64,000 nucleotides of DNA from Kalmusia sp. IMI 367209 (Eukaryota > Ascomycota > Dothideomycetes > Pleosporales > Didymosphaeriaceae), in assembly GCA_027946365.1 (NCBI GenBank), contig JAPEUQ010000009.1:868001-932000 (forward strand), given 5' to 3'. The first letter of the stretch is position 1, and each line of letters begins with the position of its first letter. Positions 25,403-37,688 of this stretch are shown in pieces. The translations under genes and the position numbers were made by a program. The notes below the pieces were generated by a model. It did no database searches. It saw nothing but the letters and a program-made list of their open reading frames with translations, and was not told the origin of the DNA.

Positions 25403-25769
25403 CGTGGAATTTGGGTGTTTTGGTGGGCGGTAGCTGTGGTGAGGGAATGCTGCGTGGAAGTGGTTCAGCAAAAGTGGAGAAGAGCTCAACGCGTGCTTCG
25501 CGCGCTGAGTTCGCTTGCCCGCCACTAGCGTCTCTTGGCATTTGGGGAAACCATACGTCCACGCTGCCTGCCACTCTTCTGCTCTTTGAAGACCCCAGCG
25601 TCGTGAACCTACCCCCCAACGTCCCTGTCACATTCTCGCAAGCGCTGCGTGCGCGCTCTATTACCCTCGCCTTTCTCACTCTCTCCCACTCTTTGACGAC
25701 TAAAGAGCTCTCCCCATAATTTCGCCATCCCATTCAATTGCCAATTGATAGAATACACGTCTCTCGGCC
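25403..25769. promoter_or_regulatory. Shared divergent promoter region of HAT2 and XRN1
   Basis: About 370 bases separate the two start codons, so the 5' UTRs and promoters must overlap or abut. I cannot assign a specific TATA or factor site. The open frames here on both strands are treated as chance. Confidence 0.4.
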
Positions 25770-28700
25770 ATGGGTGTCCCCAAATTCTTCCGATGGATGT
25801 CGGAGCGATACCCCGCTATCTCTCAGCTCATCGCTGAGAACCGCATTCCCGAGTTTGACTGTCTCTACGTAAGTAATATGCATAAAAAGCCTAGAAGCCT
25901 ATAGCTGACCCAGCCGCCACAGCTCGACATGAACGGTATCATTCATAATTGCACTCACAATGACTCCGATGGCCCGACAGCCCGTATGACCGAGGACAAG
26001 ATGTTCATCGCTATCTTCAACTACATCGAGCATTTGTTCGGCAAAATCAAGCCGAAGCAGCTCTTCTTCATGGCTATCGACGGTGTCGCCCCGCGCGCTA
26101 AGATGAACCAACAGCGCGCTCGTCGCTTTCGAACCGCTCTTGATGCTGAGAAGGCCCGTGAAAAGGCCGTCGCTGAAGGTGTCGAGATGCCTAAGGAGGC
26201 GCCCTTCGACAGTAACTGCATCACACCGGGGACCGAGTTCATGGCTAAGCTGACGCAGCAGCTGAAGTACTTCATCAACAAGAAGGTGTCCGAGGACCTG
26301 GACTGGCAGGGCGTGGAAATCGTCTTGTCCGGCCACGAGGTTCCCGGAGAAGGCGAGCACAAGGTCATGGAGTATATCCGCCAAGCTAAAGCCCAGCCTG
26401 GCTACGACCCCAACCGCCGCCATTGCTTGTACGGCTTGGACGCTGATCTCATCATGTTGGGCCTGCTCAGTCATGACCCGCATTTCTGTTTGCTCCGCGA
26501 GGAAGTCACTTTCGGTCGTCAGAGCAAGGCAAAGTCGAAGGAACTGGAACACCAGAACTTTTATCTCATGCATCTTTGCATTGTACGCGAGTATCTAGAG
26601 CTTGAGTTTCAAGAACTAGAAGAGCCTGGCGCTCTGGGCTTCGATTTTGATATGGAACGTGTCATTGACGATTTCATTCTCATGGCTTTCTTTGTCGGCA
26701 ACGATTTCCTTCCTAATCTACCACATTTGCATATCAACGAAGGCGCTTTGGCCCTTATGTTCAACGTTTACAAGACAGTCTTACCCAAGGCTAAAGGGTA
26801 TATTAACGAGGGTGGCGTCATCAATATGGACAGGCTGGCCCTCCTTCTCGACGAATTAGCGCACGTTGAATATCGTCATTTCGAATCCGAAAATGCCGAT
26901 GCTGCTTGGTTCAGAGGGAAACGATTAGAAAAAGAGGACGTCATGGAAAGGACGAAACGTCGAGGACAGATTGTAATGTCTACTGATCAGAAGGAATTGT
27001 TTTCTAAAATCAAGGGCTGGATTGGGACTTATTTCGACACCAAAAACCAGACGCCGTATGATCTACCTGTCAGCTTAAACGCCGATGATCGGAAGTTCGT
27101 GCAAGATTTAGCTGACAGGATGCATTTGAAATGGAAAACCATTCAAGATGACGAGGGGAACCGCCACCTCCAGCTGGCTTTCCCACCCAAACTGGTCGAG
27201 GACGTCGAGGATGATGAAGAGGAGGAAGACGATGAAGAGTCAAAGAAAGCGATCGCTCGTGTTATCCTCAAGTACGAGGATGCGAAGATTGTTGACATAT
27301 CGCCCGAGGATGCTCAAAATGCTATGGAAAAGCAGTATCAAGAGAAATTCAATGCTTGGAAAGATCAGTATTACAAGTCCAAGTTCGACTGGGGCAGAGA
27401 CAATGAAGAAGAGCTAAGGAAATTGACGGAGAATTACGTTCAGGGCCTGCAGTGGGTCCTTTACTATTACTACCGCGGTGTAGCTTCCTGGCCCTGGTAC
27501 TACGGTTACCACTACTCGCCAATGATCTCCGACGTTATCAAAGGCCTCAAAGCGGACATTGACTTCAAGCTTGGGCAACCGTTCAAACCATTCCAGCAGC
27601 TAATGGGTGTCTTACCGGACCGAAGCAAGACGATTGTGCCCACGGCCTATCACCCTTTGATGACAAGCGAAGAGTCGCCCATCATCGATTTCTACCCGCG
27701 AGACTTCCAGTTAGATATGAACGGAAAGAAGATGGAGTGGGAAGCTGTAGTGAAGATTCCTTTCATTGAAGAAAAGAGGCTCTTGGCCGCGATGGCAACG
27801 AAGGAGGACCAACTAAGCGAGGACGAAAAGGCCCGTAACTCGTTTGGCGTCTCTTTAAAATTCACCTACGCGAAGGACCTCGACTTCATTTATCCCTCAT
27901 CACTGCCTGGCGTTTTTCCCGATCTACCCCATTGTCATTGTATCGAGAACATCTTTGAGCTCCCCACTATGGAAGGTCTGGAGGTCTACGTAGGACTGAT
28001 GGACGGCGTTAAGCTGGGCGCCGAATCTTTGGCTGGCTTCCCTAGCTTGAAGGTGCTACCCTTCCATGGTAAGCTCGAGTTCGCAGGTGTCAATGTTTTC
28101 CAACAGGACAGTCGAAATGAGAGTATGATTGTCACTTTGTTAGACACAGAACCTCGTACAGGCATTGCGCACGCTCAGCAAAAGTTAGGCAAGCCTGTTC
28201 ATGTTGGGTACCCCTTTTTGCAGGAAGCGAAGGTGTTCAAAGTTTCGGACGAACTGTTTGACTATGTTTTGCCGGATACAGGGCCACCGGTACCTGTTGC
28301 CATACCACACGGCCCGGGCGAAATTGCCAACTGGAAGAAGATGGCAGACCGGATTCAGAATACGTACAGCAAACGCCTTGGCATGATTACTGGCGAAGTT
28401 GAGTCTCTTGTGCACGTGGAGATGCTCAAAGGTCTTAATAAGACCGATGAGGGAGCCACTGTCAAGGAATATGGTCCTATTGAAGGTCTGCAGGTTGAAT
28501 ATGCGACCCAGACCATAGTCGACGAGGTCATCAGTCCAGATCCCCGCTTTTTAGAGAAGGAAGCACTACCACTCGAAGAGGAATTTCCGGAGGGCTCGAG
28601 GGCCTTTTACCTTGGCGATTACGCATATGGGCGCCCTCTGCAGATCGTCGGACATACAGACAACAAGACCACTATCATGGTAGCCAAATTGCGAAAACCG

Positions 28701-30143
28701 GAGCCAGAGTTTGGACGTGAAGTGGCACGAAAAGCTGAAAAACTCATACCATACTATCCATCTTTCGTCGTTGCCAGGCAGCTCCACATGCCGCCGTTAG
28801 CATTATCTAAACTAACGGCTTCCTTTTTCGTCAACTCAAGCGGGATGAAGCTCAATCTTGGACTGAACCTGAAATTTGAAGCCAAAAAGATGAAAGTGTT
28901 GGGCTATTCGAGGAAGTCTGCGAACGGTTGGGAGTACAGCCAAAGAGCTGTGGACTTGTTGGCTCAATACATGATCAAGTTCCCCGACTTCATTGCAGCC
29001 ATCATCAAGAATCCTACTGGAGATGGCTGGGAAGATACTGACTTCTTCGCGCCCGAAGTCGCCAAACAAAAGGTCAAGGAGATCGGTGCATGGCTGAAAG
29101 AATTGCAGACCAAGAGTTTTGAGAAGGTCCCATTGGACGCTGAGCAGCTCGATTCAGATACCGTGAAGTTGATTGAACAAGCCGCCGATGCCAACCTTGC
29201 CATTACACAAGACGTGGAACCCAAAAAGATAGGAAAAGTGCCACGCAGCGCCCTACTAAAGCCTTCGGATGCAGAACAGCGTCTCAGCAACCAGGCATTC
29301 ACCATCGGCGACCGCGTCGTCTATGTCCAAGATTCTGGAAGGGTTCCCATCGGATCGTACGGCACAATCATTGGCAAGACACGGACGGCTCGTGCATTGT
29401 TATTGGACATCGTTTTTGACGCTACTTTTATGAGTGGAACTTCGCTCGGCGACCGCTGCTCACCTTTCCGAGGATCTACTGTTCCGGCTACAGCAGTGCT
29501 GAACTTGACTGATAAGCAGGTCGTGTCTTATTCTTCAGCAGCTGCTGCGAAGCGGCCTCAGCCTACTACCCAGCCTATCACTTCGCTGGGTGCTCCAGGT
29601 GGTCCTCAGCTGGTACCAGCTGGTGCTCCACCCCCTCTCCAAGGCTCATATCGAGGGGCTTTCGGACGTGGTGGCGCGCAGAATGGTGCCCCACGAGGAC
29701 GTGGTGGAGGTCCAGCACCACGAGGAAACGCACATGTGCAGAACGGCACCCCACCTGCGCAGCAAGATCAGCAACAGGAGCTCCCCATCCGCAGCGGACC
29801 TCCTCGGGGTGGACGTGGGGGTTTCGCCCCCCGAGGGCAGCCTAATGGTCTCCAGAATCAGAACGCCAACCCTAACGGTCGTGGGAATGCGGGTTTCGTG
29901 CCACGCGGACGCGGCGGTGGTAAGGCCAATCGTGGCGGCTTCACCATCACCGACATGAACGACCCTACAGCAGGCGTCGTACAGAACAATCCCAATTTCC
30001 GACCGCAAAGCTACAACAACGTTGCGCCACCTGCCAATTTGGAGAATGGAGGCAGAGGCCGTGGTCGGGGACGCGGTCGCGGAGGCTTCCGTGGTCGTGG
30101 TGCACCTCGTGGCGGCGGCCAGACGGCAGCACCGCAACAGTAG
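25770..30143 (+). CDS. XRN1: 5'-3' exoribonuclease 1
   Basis: Predicted 1439 residues from two exons (25770-25868 and 25923-30143) with a 54-base intron. Xrn1 degrades decapped 5'-monophosphate mRNA in the cytoplasm. The N-terminus MGVPKFFRWMSERYP is the classic Xrn start. Catalytic-core motifs follow: LDMNGIIHNCTH, FMAIDGVAPRAKMNQQRARR, SGHEVPGEGEHKVMEYIR near 175, CLYGLDADLIMLGLL near 200, and MAFFVGNDFLPNLPHLHI. The Xrn1-specific middle has YYYRGVASWPWYYGYHYSP, and the D1-SH3-like region has GDRVVYVQDSGRVPIGSYG near 1155. The last ~185 residues are a Gly/Arg/Gln/Asn-rich tail with many RGG and RGRG motifs, likely an RNA-binding or condensate-prone, methylatable segment. The length fits cytoplasmic Xrn1 rather than nuclear Rat1. 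Confidence 0.97.
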
Positions 30144-30609
30144 ACAGCATACGTGGAAGATTCTTTTTCCAACAGCAATGCCTGTTTCGAATACGTCTAG
30201 GTATAACTTGGAGGGTCACATGCATTACATTAGGATTTGACAGTGTTCACACTGAATATGTGTTCGATCGGAATGGTACGTTGCAGCTTGCATGCGTCCC
30301 ATCTGTAGAAGTAGACGAAGGGCAGAGGGTCAGTCAATTCTATGATTACTCATAATGCTATCATTTCGCGTTCTTGGTGACACAGTCTACGATCATAATG
30401 CCACGCCAACATGTCTGCTTATTCTTACCTAGCACCAGCACCTTTTAGATCTCGCCAAGCGCCGACCCCAACGTTGCTCCGTAGGGCTGAGCCGCGCGCG
30501 GGGGGTCCAAGCTCACCCATTCGTAAACGTGTTAGCTAGCAAGCTCTCCACCTCCGCGCGCTCGCCGCACCCACTCGACTCTCCCTTCACACAACATAAT
30601 CTGCCCACC
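30144..30609. other. Intergenic between XRN1 and SPC3
   Basis: 3' flank of XRN1 and promoter of SPC3. Near 30300-30325 it has a shortened copy of a motif also found at 23700. Nothing else is recognised. Confidence 0.4.
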
Positions 30610-31501
30610 ATGCACTCGACCTTGGTGCGGATACAAAATGTATTCGGCTTTTTCACTACGGTAGCGTTTTCCGTGGCGGCGGTCATTGCGCTGTCGACTT
30701 TCATACATCCCCAAACACCAAAGGCGAGCGTGCAATTAAGAAATGTGCAGGTGTACGTATTGTGACGGCGAAGATATAAGCTGCGATTTTAAAAGCTAAT
30801 CGAAAATAGAGTGAGAGGCCGACCGCACTACTACAGCTACAAGAAGGAGGAGTATGCGCATATCAAGTTTGATTTAGACACAGGTGTGTTAACTTGCCTG
30901 CCTTAACCACGCATCAAGTCTCCCTCAACGGACAGCCAAGCTAACGAACGAAATTCACATAGATTTATCTACCCTGTTCAACTGGAACACGAAACAAGTC
31001 TTCCTCTACCTCAAAGCCGTCTACCCCTCCACCAAGGCCTCCGAACCCGCCTCCGAAGCCATCATCTGGGACGCCATTCTTCCCGGTGCCGCAGCTCCTT
31101 GGAACCAGAATCACTTCATTCACCCTTCTCCCAAGGGCACCAAGAAACCCAAAAACACCAAGGCTTCGCCTGCAAAGTCGCCGTATCCCGCAGGCATTAT
31201 CAAGCTCGACAATCAACGCCCGAAGTACCAAATCACAGATATTAGTGGGAAGTTGCAGAATAGGACGGATGTACGGCTGGAGTTGGGTTGGAATGTGCAG
31301 CCGTGGGTTGGTGTGTTGGTCTGGGAGAATTGGGAGGATTTTGGGATGTGGAAGGGCGTGAAAGGGGGCAAGAGCGCAGCGTTCGATTTCCCGGAGATTG
31401 GGGCTAAGGGTGGAAAGAAGAAGGATCTGGATGTGGAGAAGGGGAAGGAGGGGCATAGGTTGGAGGTTGGTGGGGAGCAGCCGAGGAGAAGGAATAATTA
31501 G
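30610..31501 (+). CDS. SPC3: Signal peptidase complex subunit 3 (SPC22/23 type)
   Basis: Predicted 251 residues from three exons (30610-30752, 30810-30883, 30963-31501) with introns of 57 and 79 bases. Spc3 is the essential single-pass ER membrane subunit that supports the catalytic Sec11 subunit. Family marks are the start MHSTLVRIQNVFGFFTTVAF with a transmembrane segment at about 12-35, then VQVVRGRPHYYSYKKEEYAHIKFDL assembled across two introns, DLSTLFNWNTKQVFLYLKA, SEAIIWDAIL, KYQITDISGKLQNR and VRLELGWNVQPWVGVLVW. The C-terminus extends past the usual end with a Gly/Lys-rich tail and an ERR-type polar end, longer than in yeast. Confidence in the exon structure is high because each junction restores a conserved block. 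Confidence 0.95.
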
Positions 31502-32252
31502 GTGGTAGGAGAAATACGATGTGGATGTTGGAATGGGCGTGGTCGGAATGGCCTCGGTCATACGCATCATGTAGGTGTCCAGGCACAGATGTTTAGAGTG
31601 CTGATGATTCAGAGCACAGTCTTCATCTCACATGGCTTTAGCCAGATATTGATTCCAATCTAAGTAGAAGCCTCCGAAGATCACTGTATTAACGTGGGGC
31701 TTGCTTTGAACCGGAGTCTCGCCGTTGACACAATCATGCAGATGTTTCATGCCACGAATCGTGCGTTTATCATTCACCGTCTGTACGTCATCGCCCCCGA
31801 ATGTCAGCCTCCAGATCTCACCTCACCAGTGCCATCACAACACTTCAAACGTGATCACCGATTTCAAATTCTCCACAAAGCAAGCAGCATTGACAGCATT
31901 CTGCCAAAATTGTCATCGCGACTTGGCTCTCCTGTCGGTGTTGCTGGCCAAGGCTGTCGGCGTTGCGGCTCCCGCACTTGCCGTTTCAAAGACAAGGTAC
32001 CCTCCCTCGCCTTGCCGGAGATTTTTGCATTGCGACACCCAATGCGGCGCTCGAAGCAATGACGCGTATGCGAATTCACTGCGCCTTATATGCTCGCTGG
32101 CGGAGCCTCATGTGCGCGCCATCCTCTGCGAGGAAGCACTTTGTACACTTTCTGTTCTTGTTCCCTCTGTGAGGAAGATTTTATTTCCGTCCTTAATACT
32201 TTTAGTACAAGTTTGAGGTGTAGCTTTGTATTCTTGACAAGAGTTGGTAAAG
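31502..32252. other. Intergenic between SPC3 and the PEBP-like gene
   Basis: Two overlapping plus-strand frames (31694-32062 and 31725-32216, the longer 163 codons) have no motif, signal peptide or splice support, and I do not call them. The last ~100 bases are the promoter and 5' UTR of the PEBP-like gene. Confidence 0.4.
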
Positions 32253-33091
32253 ATGCATTTCTCTACAGCGATGCTTGTGGCGGGAGTGGTGGGCATTGCG
32301 CAGGCGCAGACACCCTCGGGCTTCAAGCCGGCGGCGAACACCAAGTTGGATGTTATATTCAATACGACGAAGGTCACTACTCCGGGCGAGTTATTGACGA
32401 AAGCGGGTTGGTCTCACCCTTCTCAATCTCCTTCAACCCCCTTTCCTATATGTCTATATCGCTACGCTCCTATGCTAACCCCCCAATAGCAACGGCATCT
32501 CAGCCCCGAATCGCCCTGCCAAAGGCCGACGTCAGCTCAAACGAAACCTTCGTCTTCGTCATGCTAGACCTCGACGTTCCCCCGGCAAATGGCAACACGA
32601 CCCGCCGCGTCCTCCTGCACGCCATGACAACCGGTTTCAAGGCAACGCAGCAGTCCGTGTCCGGCGGCGAAGTCCTCCTCGCTTCGTCTGAAAAGGGACC
32701 TGCTGCATACATCGGCCCTGGACCACCTGCCACCGATACAAAGGCCCATCGGTACACACAGCTGCTTTTCAAGCAGCCGGCTGGTCTGGCGGTCAAAGCG
32801 AGCGATTTCGCAAATCAGCAGGCCAGGATCAATTTCGATATTGCAGCTTTTGCGGAGAGTAATGGGTTAGGGGAGCCCTTAGCTGGGAACTTCTTTACTG
32901 TTGATGGGAGGGCAGGCGCGGCGGCGAGCGGGACTGGGAGGGCTGGGCCGACGGCTACGGGTGGGGTGGGGCTAGGAATACGTCGGGGAGTGTGCCGTTC
33001 GAGGGCGGTGCCGGGAAATTTGAGCTCCCGTTGGGAATTGCAGGGCTGGTCGGAGGACTTGCGCTGTTGGGTTTGTAGAGGAGTGGTGTAG
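32253..33091 (+). CDS. Secreted phosphatidylethanolamine-binding-like protein
   Basis: Predicted 251 residues as read, from two exons (32253-32406 and 32490-33091). The 83-base intron has a weak GTTGGT donor, a TGCTAACC branch and an AATAG acceptor. The ATG at 32253 gives a signal peptide (MHFSTAMLVAGVVGIAQA). The PEBP fold is shown by FVFVMLDLDVPPANGNT (ligand-site DxDxP type), RRVLLHAMTTGF, AYIGPGPPATDTKAHRYTQL (GPGPP...HRY signature) and INFDIAAFAESNGLGEPLAGNFF. The tail looks frame-shifted: after a GGGG run near 32968-32971 the called frame becomes Arg/Trp-rich. The next frame reads NTSGSVPFEGGAGKFE then LPLGIAGLVGGLALLGL and stops at 33078, a hydrophobic end like a GPI-anchor signal. Either an indel, a sequence error, or a real change has removed the anchor. 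Ligand unknown. Confidence 0.85.
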
Positions 33092-33490
33092 CAACAGGGT
33101 AAGGGAGGCGGAAAGGAGGGGCGTCATGGCGTTTGGGTAAGGGGGTTTGAGTAGGTTAGCATGTGGTCATTGTATGAGTTATGAGGGAAGTTAAGACAAG
33201 ACAAAGATAGAAGTACAAAGTCCACGTGCATGTTCCTTCATCCAGCACGTGTATTTGGCATACACAACAACCTTCTATTCAATCAATCCCATCATATAAT
33301 TACGTACACACCCCGACTCCGCAAGCAATACTATTCCTCGTACGGATAAATCGATCATGCACAGCACACAAACGTCACGTAATCATTTTCGCCCCTCAAA
33401 CGTTACAATCATCTAGTTCACACAGTCAAATGTCCACGCACTGCCCTACGTATCGTCCTTCCTACCACGCGTATACCTCTCCCTTCCATC
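33092..33490. other. Convergent intergenic region
   Basis: 3' flanks of two convergent genes. A 100-codon plus frame (33226-33528) is low-complexity, C/A/T-rich and unsupported. Confidence 0.4.
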
Positions 33491-34093
33491 TCACCTATCA
33501 ATTCTCCGGAACCCAGATATGCCTTTAATAAAACCCCCATAACTCATCTCATACCAATGTATGAACCGGATCCAGTCTAGATGTACCTTATCGTCTCCCG
33601 TAGAGTACAATATTGTCTCCGCAATGACCTGGTCATTTACCACTCCCGTTCTCTTCACTTTTAACCCAGCAGGGAAGACGTCATCCGAGGATGATAGAGA
33701 GGAAGACAGAATGGAACGTTCATGAGAGGTGGATATAAGCAGTGAAATAGTCGTAACAGCGGCAGCGAGAGGTAGTCCAAGTTTTTCGTCGTCGTTCATC
33801 ATTTCCAGCACCTCAGTGCTGAAATCATTGTGTGTGTATGCTTCTGGGTGCATAGCCAGCCACTTCCTCGTCGCCTGACTGATTTGTGTGCTGTTTTCAT
33901 CTGGGATCGTCCAAGTAACGGGCAACTCAGGCGTGCCGTCGCCATTGGGGTCGAGTTTTTCGACCCTTGGTACGGTGTATTGGTGGCACTCTGGAGGCAT
34001 CTGAACCACAGGATTTTTTTTCAGTGTAATTTGTTGAGGAATTGATGGAACCCTGCTTCTATACGTAGTAGAAGTCTCTAATGACTGTCCCAT
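33491..34093 (-). CDS. Hypothetical protein, 200 residues
   Basis: Single open frame from an ATG at 34093. I do not recognise a family. Visible features are a Pro-rich N-terminus, LDPNGDGTPELPVTWTIPDE (an Asp-rich loop that resembles but does not complete an EF-hand), RKWLAMHPEAYTHNDFSTE, and one hydrophobic stretch (LPLAAAVTTISLLIST) that could be a membrane segment. The end is aromatic and basic. There is no signal peptide. The composition is more protein-like than the overlapping frames, which is the main reason to call it. An upstream exon is possible. It could be a lineage-specific gene or a chance frame. Confidence 0.45.
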   Translation of the reverse strand: MGQSLETSTTYRSRVPSIPQQITLKKNPVVQMPPECHQYTVPRVEKLDPNGDGTPELPVTWTIPDENSTQISQATRKWLAMHPEAYTHNDFSTEVLEMMNDDEKLGLPLAAAVTTISLLISTSHERSILSSSLSSSDDVFPAGLKVKRTGVVNDQVIAETILYSTGDDKVHLDWIRFIHWYEMSYGGFIKGISGFRRIDR

Positions 34094-34550
34094 GGATCAC
34101 GACTTTGATGAAGATTATGAACAGATATAGAGGTGGAGGTGGCCGCGCTAATTGCTGTGGGGTAGATCGGCCTTTCATTGTTGCTGGAGATGGTAGGTTG
34201 GTGGGCAGGTGCGAAGGGAGCATGGCAACAATGAGATTGAGAAGCTGTGTTTTGCTGGAGAAATGTCGTCTTAATATGTGCGGTGGAGTAGGGGGGCAAG
34301 GGGCTTGGTTGGGAGTGTCGGATGTGGGAATGGGATGTTAAGATATGGTACTGAGAAAAGGGGTTATTTTCCCAGAGATCTCTGACTTCGGAGTCTAAAA
34401 AGATATCAAAGAAAAGGATAACTGTGTGATTGCGTAGCTGCGATTATCTGACGGTAGTGTATAACCGTTCTGAATGTTCTTCAGGGTTGAATTGTCTTCT
34501 AATGTCTAAGGGTAGTACAGTCCGTATAGTGTATATGCGCTCATACCAGT
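34094..34550. other. Intergenic, no gene seen
   Basis: Short frames on both strands only. The stretch is the 5' flank of the 200-residue hypothetical and the 3' flank of the nitronate monooxygenase gene. Confidence 0.4.
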
Positions 34551-35782
<1,232 letters not shown>

Positions 35783-36944
35783 CTTCTATATCTAAACAGA
35801 CAAAAAGAATATACAGTAAGTGAATGATCGAAGCTGCGACTAGAAAAGCTTCCCAGTCATCAGTTATACGCTTTACACGGCGAATGTTGTAGTCCCGGCG
35901 CTCGCGGTTGGTGTGGGGAAATAGCTAGCCGCGAGCCGAGGTAAGTCGCGAGTGAGTAATGCTATGACACTCAATACAGCTGACATCTTGAGACGCTGTT
36001 GCATCTTCTAAGCTCTGGTGGGAGATCATCGATCAGGGAAAATGAGTCGGAAAGGATGTGACATCGTGTGATATTGTCAGCCGCCCTGCATAGAGCTGCA
36101 GGGGGCTTTCTTATTACCGAGCAGGGGCTCTACCTCACGACATGCTACAATGTACCTCATCATCATGCTCCTCTATTCGAATGCTCACTAATATTTTCCT
36201 AAAGCGGTAGTATCCGTCTCGCTATAGATCTAAGAGCTATCATCTGGCCCCAGACACAAAGTTTCAAGCTCGATGTTCTTCTTTGCGTGGGCGCCTCGGT
36301 CTACGCACGTTTTCACGTGCCAAATTGTCCATAACCAACGAAGAGACAACCAGGACTTTCCAAAGTGATTTTTATGTTTTCTATATTGAGATGAACAGTA
36401 GTTGAAGCCTCTACAATAATAGATACCAACTTTCCTTTTTGCTTTCTTTCTTTTGCCAAAACAAAGCGCAACGGGGCCGTAAATGGATATTAACAATTTT
36501 TACGTAGGGTTTCAAACAAAGAGAGCATTAAAGTTGATTTACTTTTGATGCAGCATCCCACAGATATATTAGTAAAGACCTTGAATTTACCGTATCAGTG
36601 TGTGACGTTAGATCTTGCGTCTAGTACAGATCAACAGTAAAAATTCCATAATCTTTGGATAGGTACTTCACCCAAAAGGTAACATGGACCGTGTTCACTC
36701 TTGGTGTTTCGTTGTACTAGTCCCACGGTATGGTTGCCTATCTAATCAAGACCACCTGGTAATGTGAATTTGGGAGTTCACTGAAAGACAGCTCGTATGT
36801 TGTGAATCTGAGTCCAGAGACTGACCACACAACTATCTATATATAGGCCATCAACTTTACAAGACATCAAAGCTCATCTACTCCTACTGATACACAGTAT
36901 CAAACGAAACCCCTTCTATCATCAGACAACGTCGTGTACCCAAA
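35783..36944. other. Gene-less left border of the accessory island
   Basis: About 1.2 kb becoming A/T-rich toward the right. An 88-codon minus frame (36230-36496) is Lys/Cys-rich but unsupported. The last ~110 bases hold the TATA-like promoter of the next gene. Confidence 0.4.
36838..36845 (+). promoter_or_regulatory. TATA-like box
   Basis: TATATATA about 100 bases upstream of the ATG at 36945, followed by an A/C-rich leader. Position and sequence fit a core promoter of the orphan Cys/Arg-rich gene. Confidence 0.35.
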
Positions 36945-37688
36945 ATGGCCTACGGTCGATTTGATTATGCCACCTATCGCTCTCTAGAGGAACCGGGATT
37001 AACACCCTTTTTATGCGATTGGGATCACCCTTTAACCACTGGTCAACTGCGTAGAATCCCTTTATATCAGCTCCACGAACACGATCGAAGACTATACGAT
37101 TGCTTGAATGGCTGCTGTCCCAATCGAGGTTGTTGCTTACGTATGATGGATTGCGATGAGTTAGCTATTTCGAAAACGCGGAGGAGGATGAGAAACATAA
37201 TGGGAAACTCATTACCAATGCCAAGGCAGGAAGTTGTCTTGGTAAACCCTTCGCTTGCTCCGATGCAGACACTCACTGTACAAGAACACGTTTATGCGCC
37301 GCAGCCAATCGTTCAAGAGGAGCATGTTCGCGTGATACACCATAGCGATGGAAGGACTACACGAACCATCGAGACAACGAGCAGCAACAGAGAGGGACGA
37401 TGGCGTCGAGACTCGCCAGAAGCTGAGAAGTATTTCAGTGAAAGTGAAGGAGATAGGCGCAGAAGTACGAGACACGATGAGAGGAGGATGATCCGCGATA
37501 GAAGCGAGAGTAGGGAACATGATCGGAGACACGGTGGAGGTCGTCGTGATGACAGAGAGCATGATCGGAGGAGGAGTCGTGAGCGGAGTCGTAGCCATGG
37601 TCGGGATAGGAACAGGCACAGAAACGATCGTGATTATCGACGAAGTCATCATTCTGATCACCATAGGAGCCGATCTCGCTCACGCTAA
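36945..37688 (+). CDS. Orphan Cys- and Arg-rich protein with RS/RD tail
   Basis: Intronless, 247 residues. I recognise no family. The N-terminal ~75 residues look folded: aromatic-rich start (MAYGRFDYATYRSLEEPG), LCDWDHPLTTGQLRRIPLYQ, then a tight cysteine cluster CLNGCCPNRGCCLRMMDC that could bind metal. A linker follows with LPMPRQEVVLVNPSL and an EEHVRVIHHSDGRTTRTIE strand-like segment. From about residue 150 the protein is almost all Arg, Asp, Ser, His and Glu, with repeated EHDRR and RSRSR units resembling RS domains of splicing factors. There is no signal peptide, so a nuclear or RNA-linked place is an inference from the tail only. It has its own TATA-like promoter and sits at the edge of an island with decayed genes. 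Confidence 0.7.
   Translation: MAYGRFDYATYRSLEEPGLTPFLCDWDHPLTTGQLRRIPLYQLHEHDRRLYDCLNGCCPNRGCCLRMMDCDELAISKTRRRMRNIMGNSLPMPRQEVVLVNPSLAPMQTLTVQEHVYAPQPIVQEEHVRVIHHSDGRTTRTIETTSSNREGRWRRDSPEAEKYFSESEGDRRRSTRHDERRMIRDRSESREHDRRHGGGRRDDREHDRRRSRERSRSHGRDRNRHRNDRDYRRSHHSDHHRSRSRSR

Noticed and set aside
25899..26573. 224-codon minus frame inside XRN1
   Set aside because: Antisense shadow of strongly conserved exonuclease coding sequence; its content mirrors codon bias of the sense strand.
31694..32216. Two overlapping plus frames (122 and 163 codons) before the PEBP-like gene
   Set aside because: No motif, no signal peptide, and they run into the PEBP-like gene's promoter.
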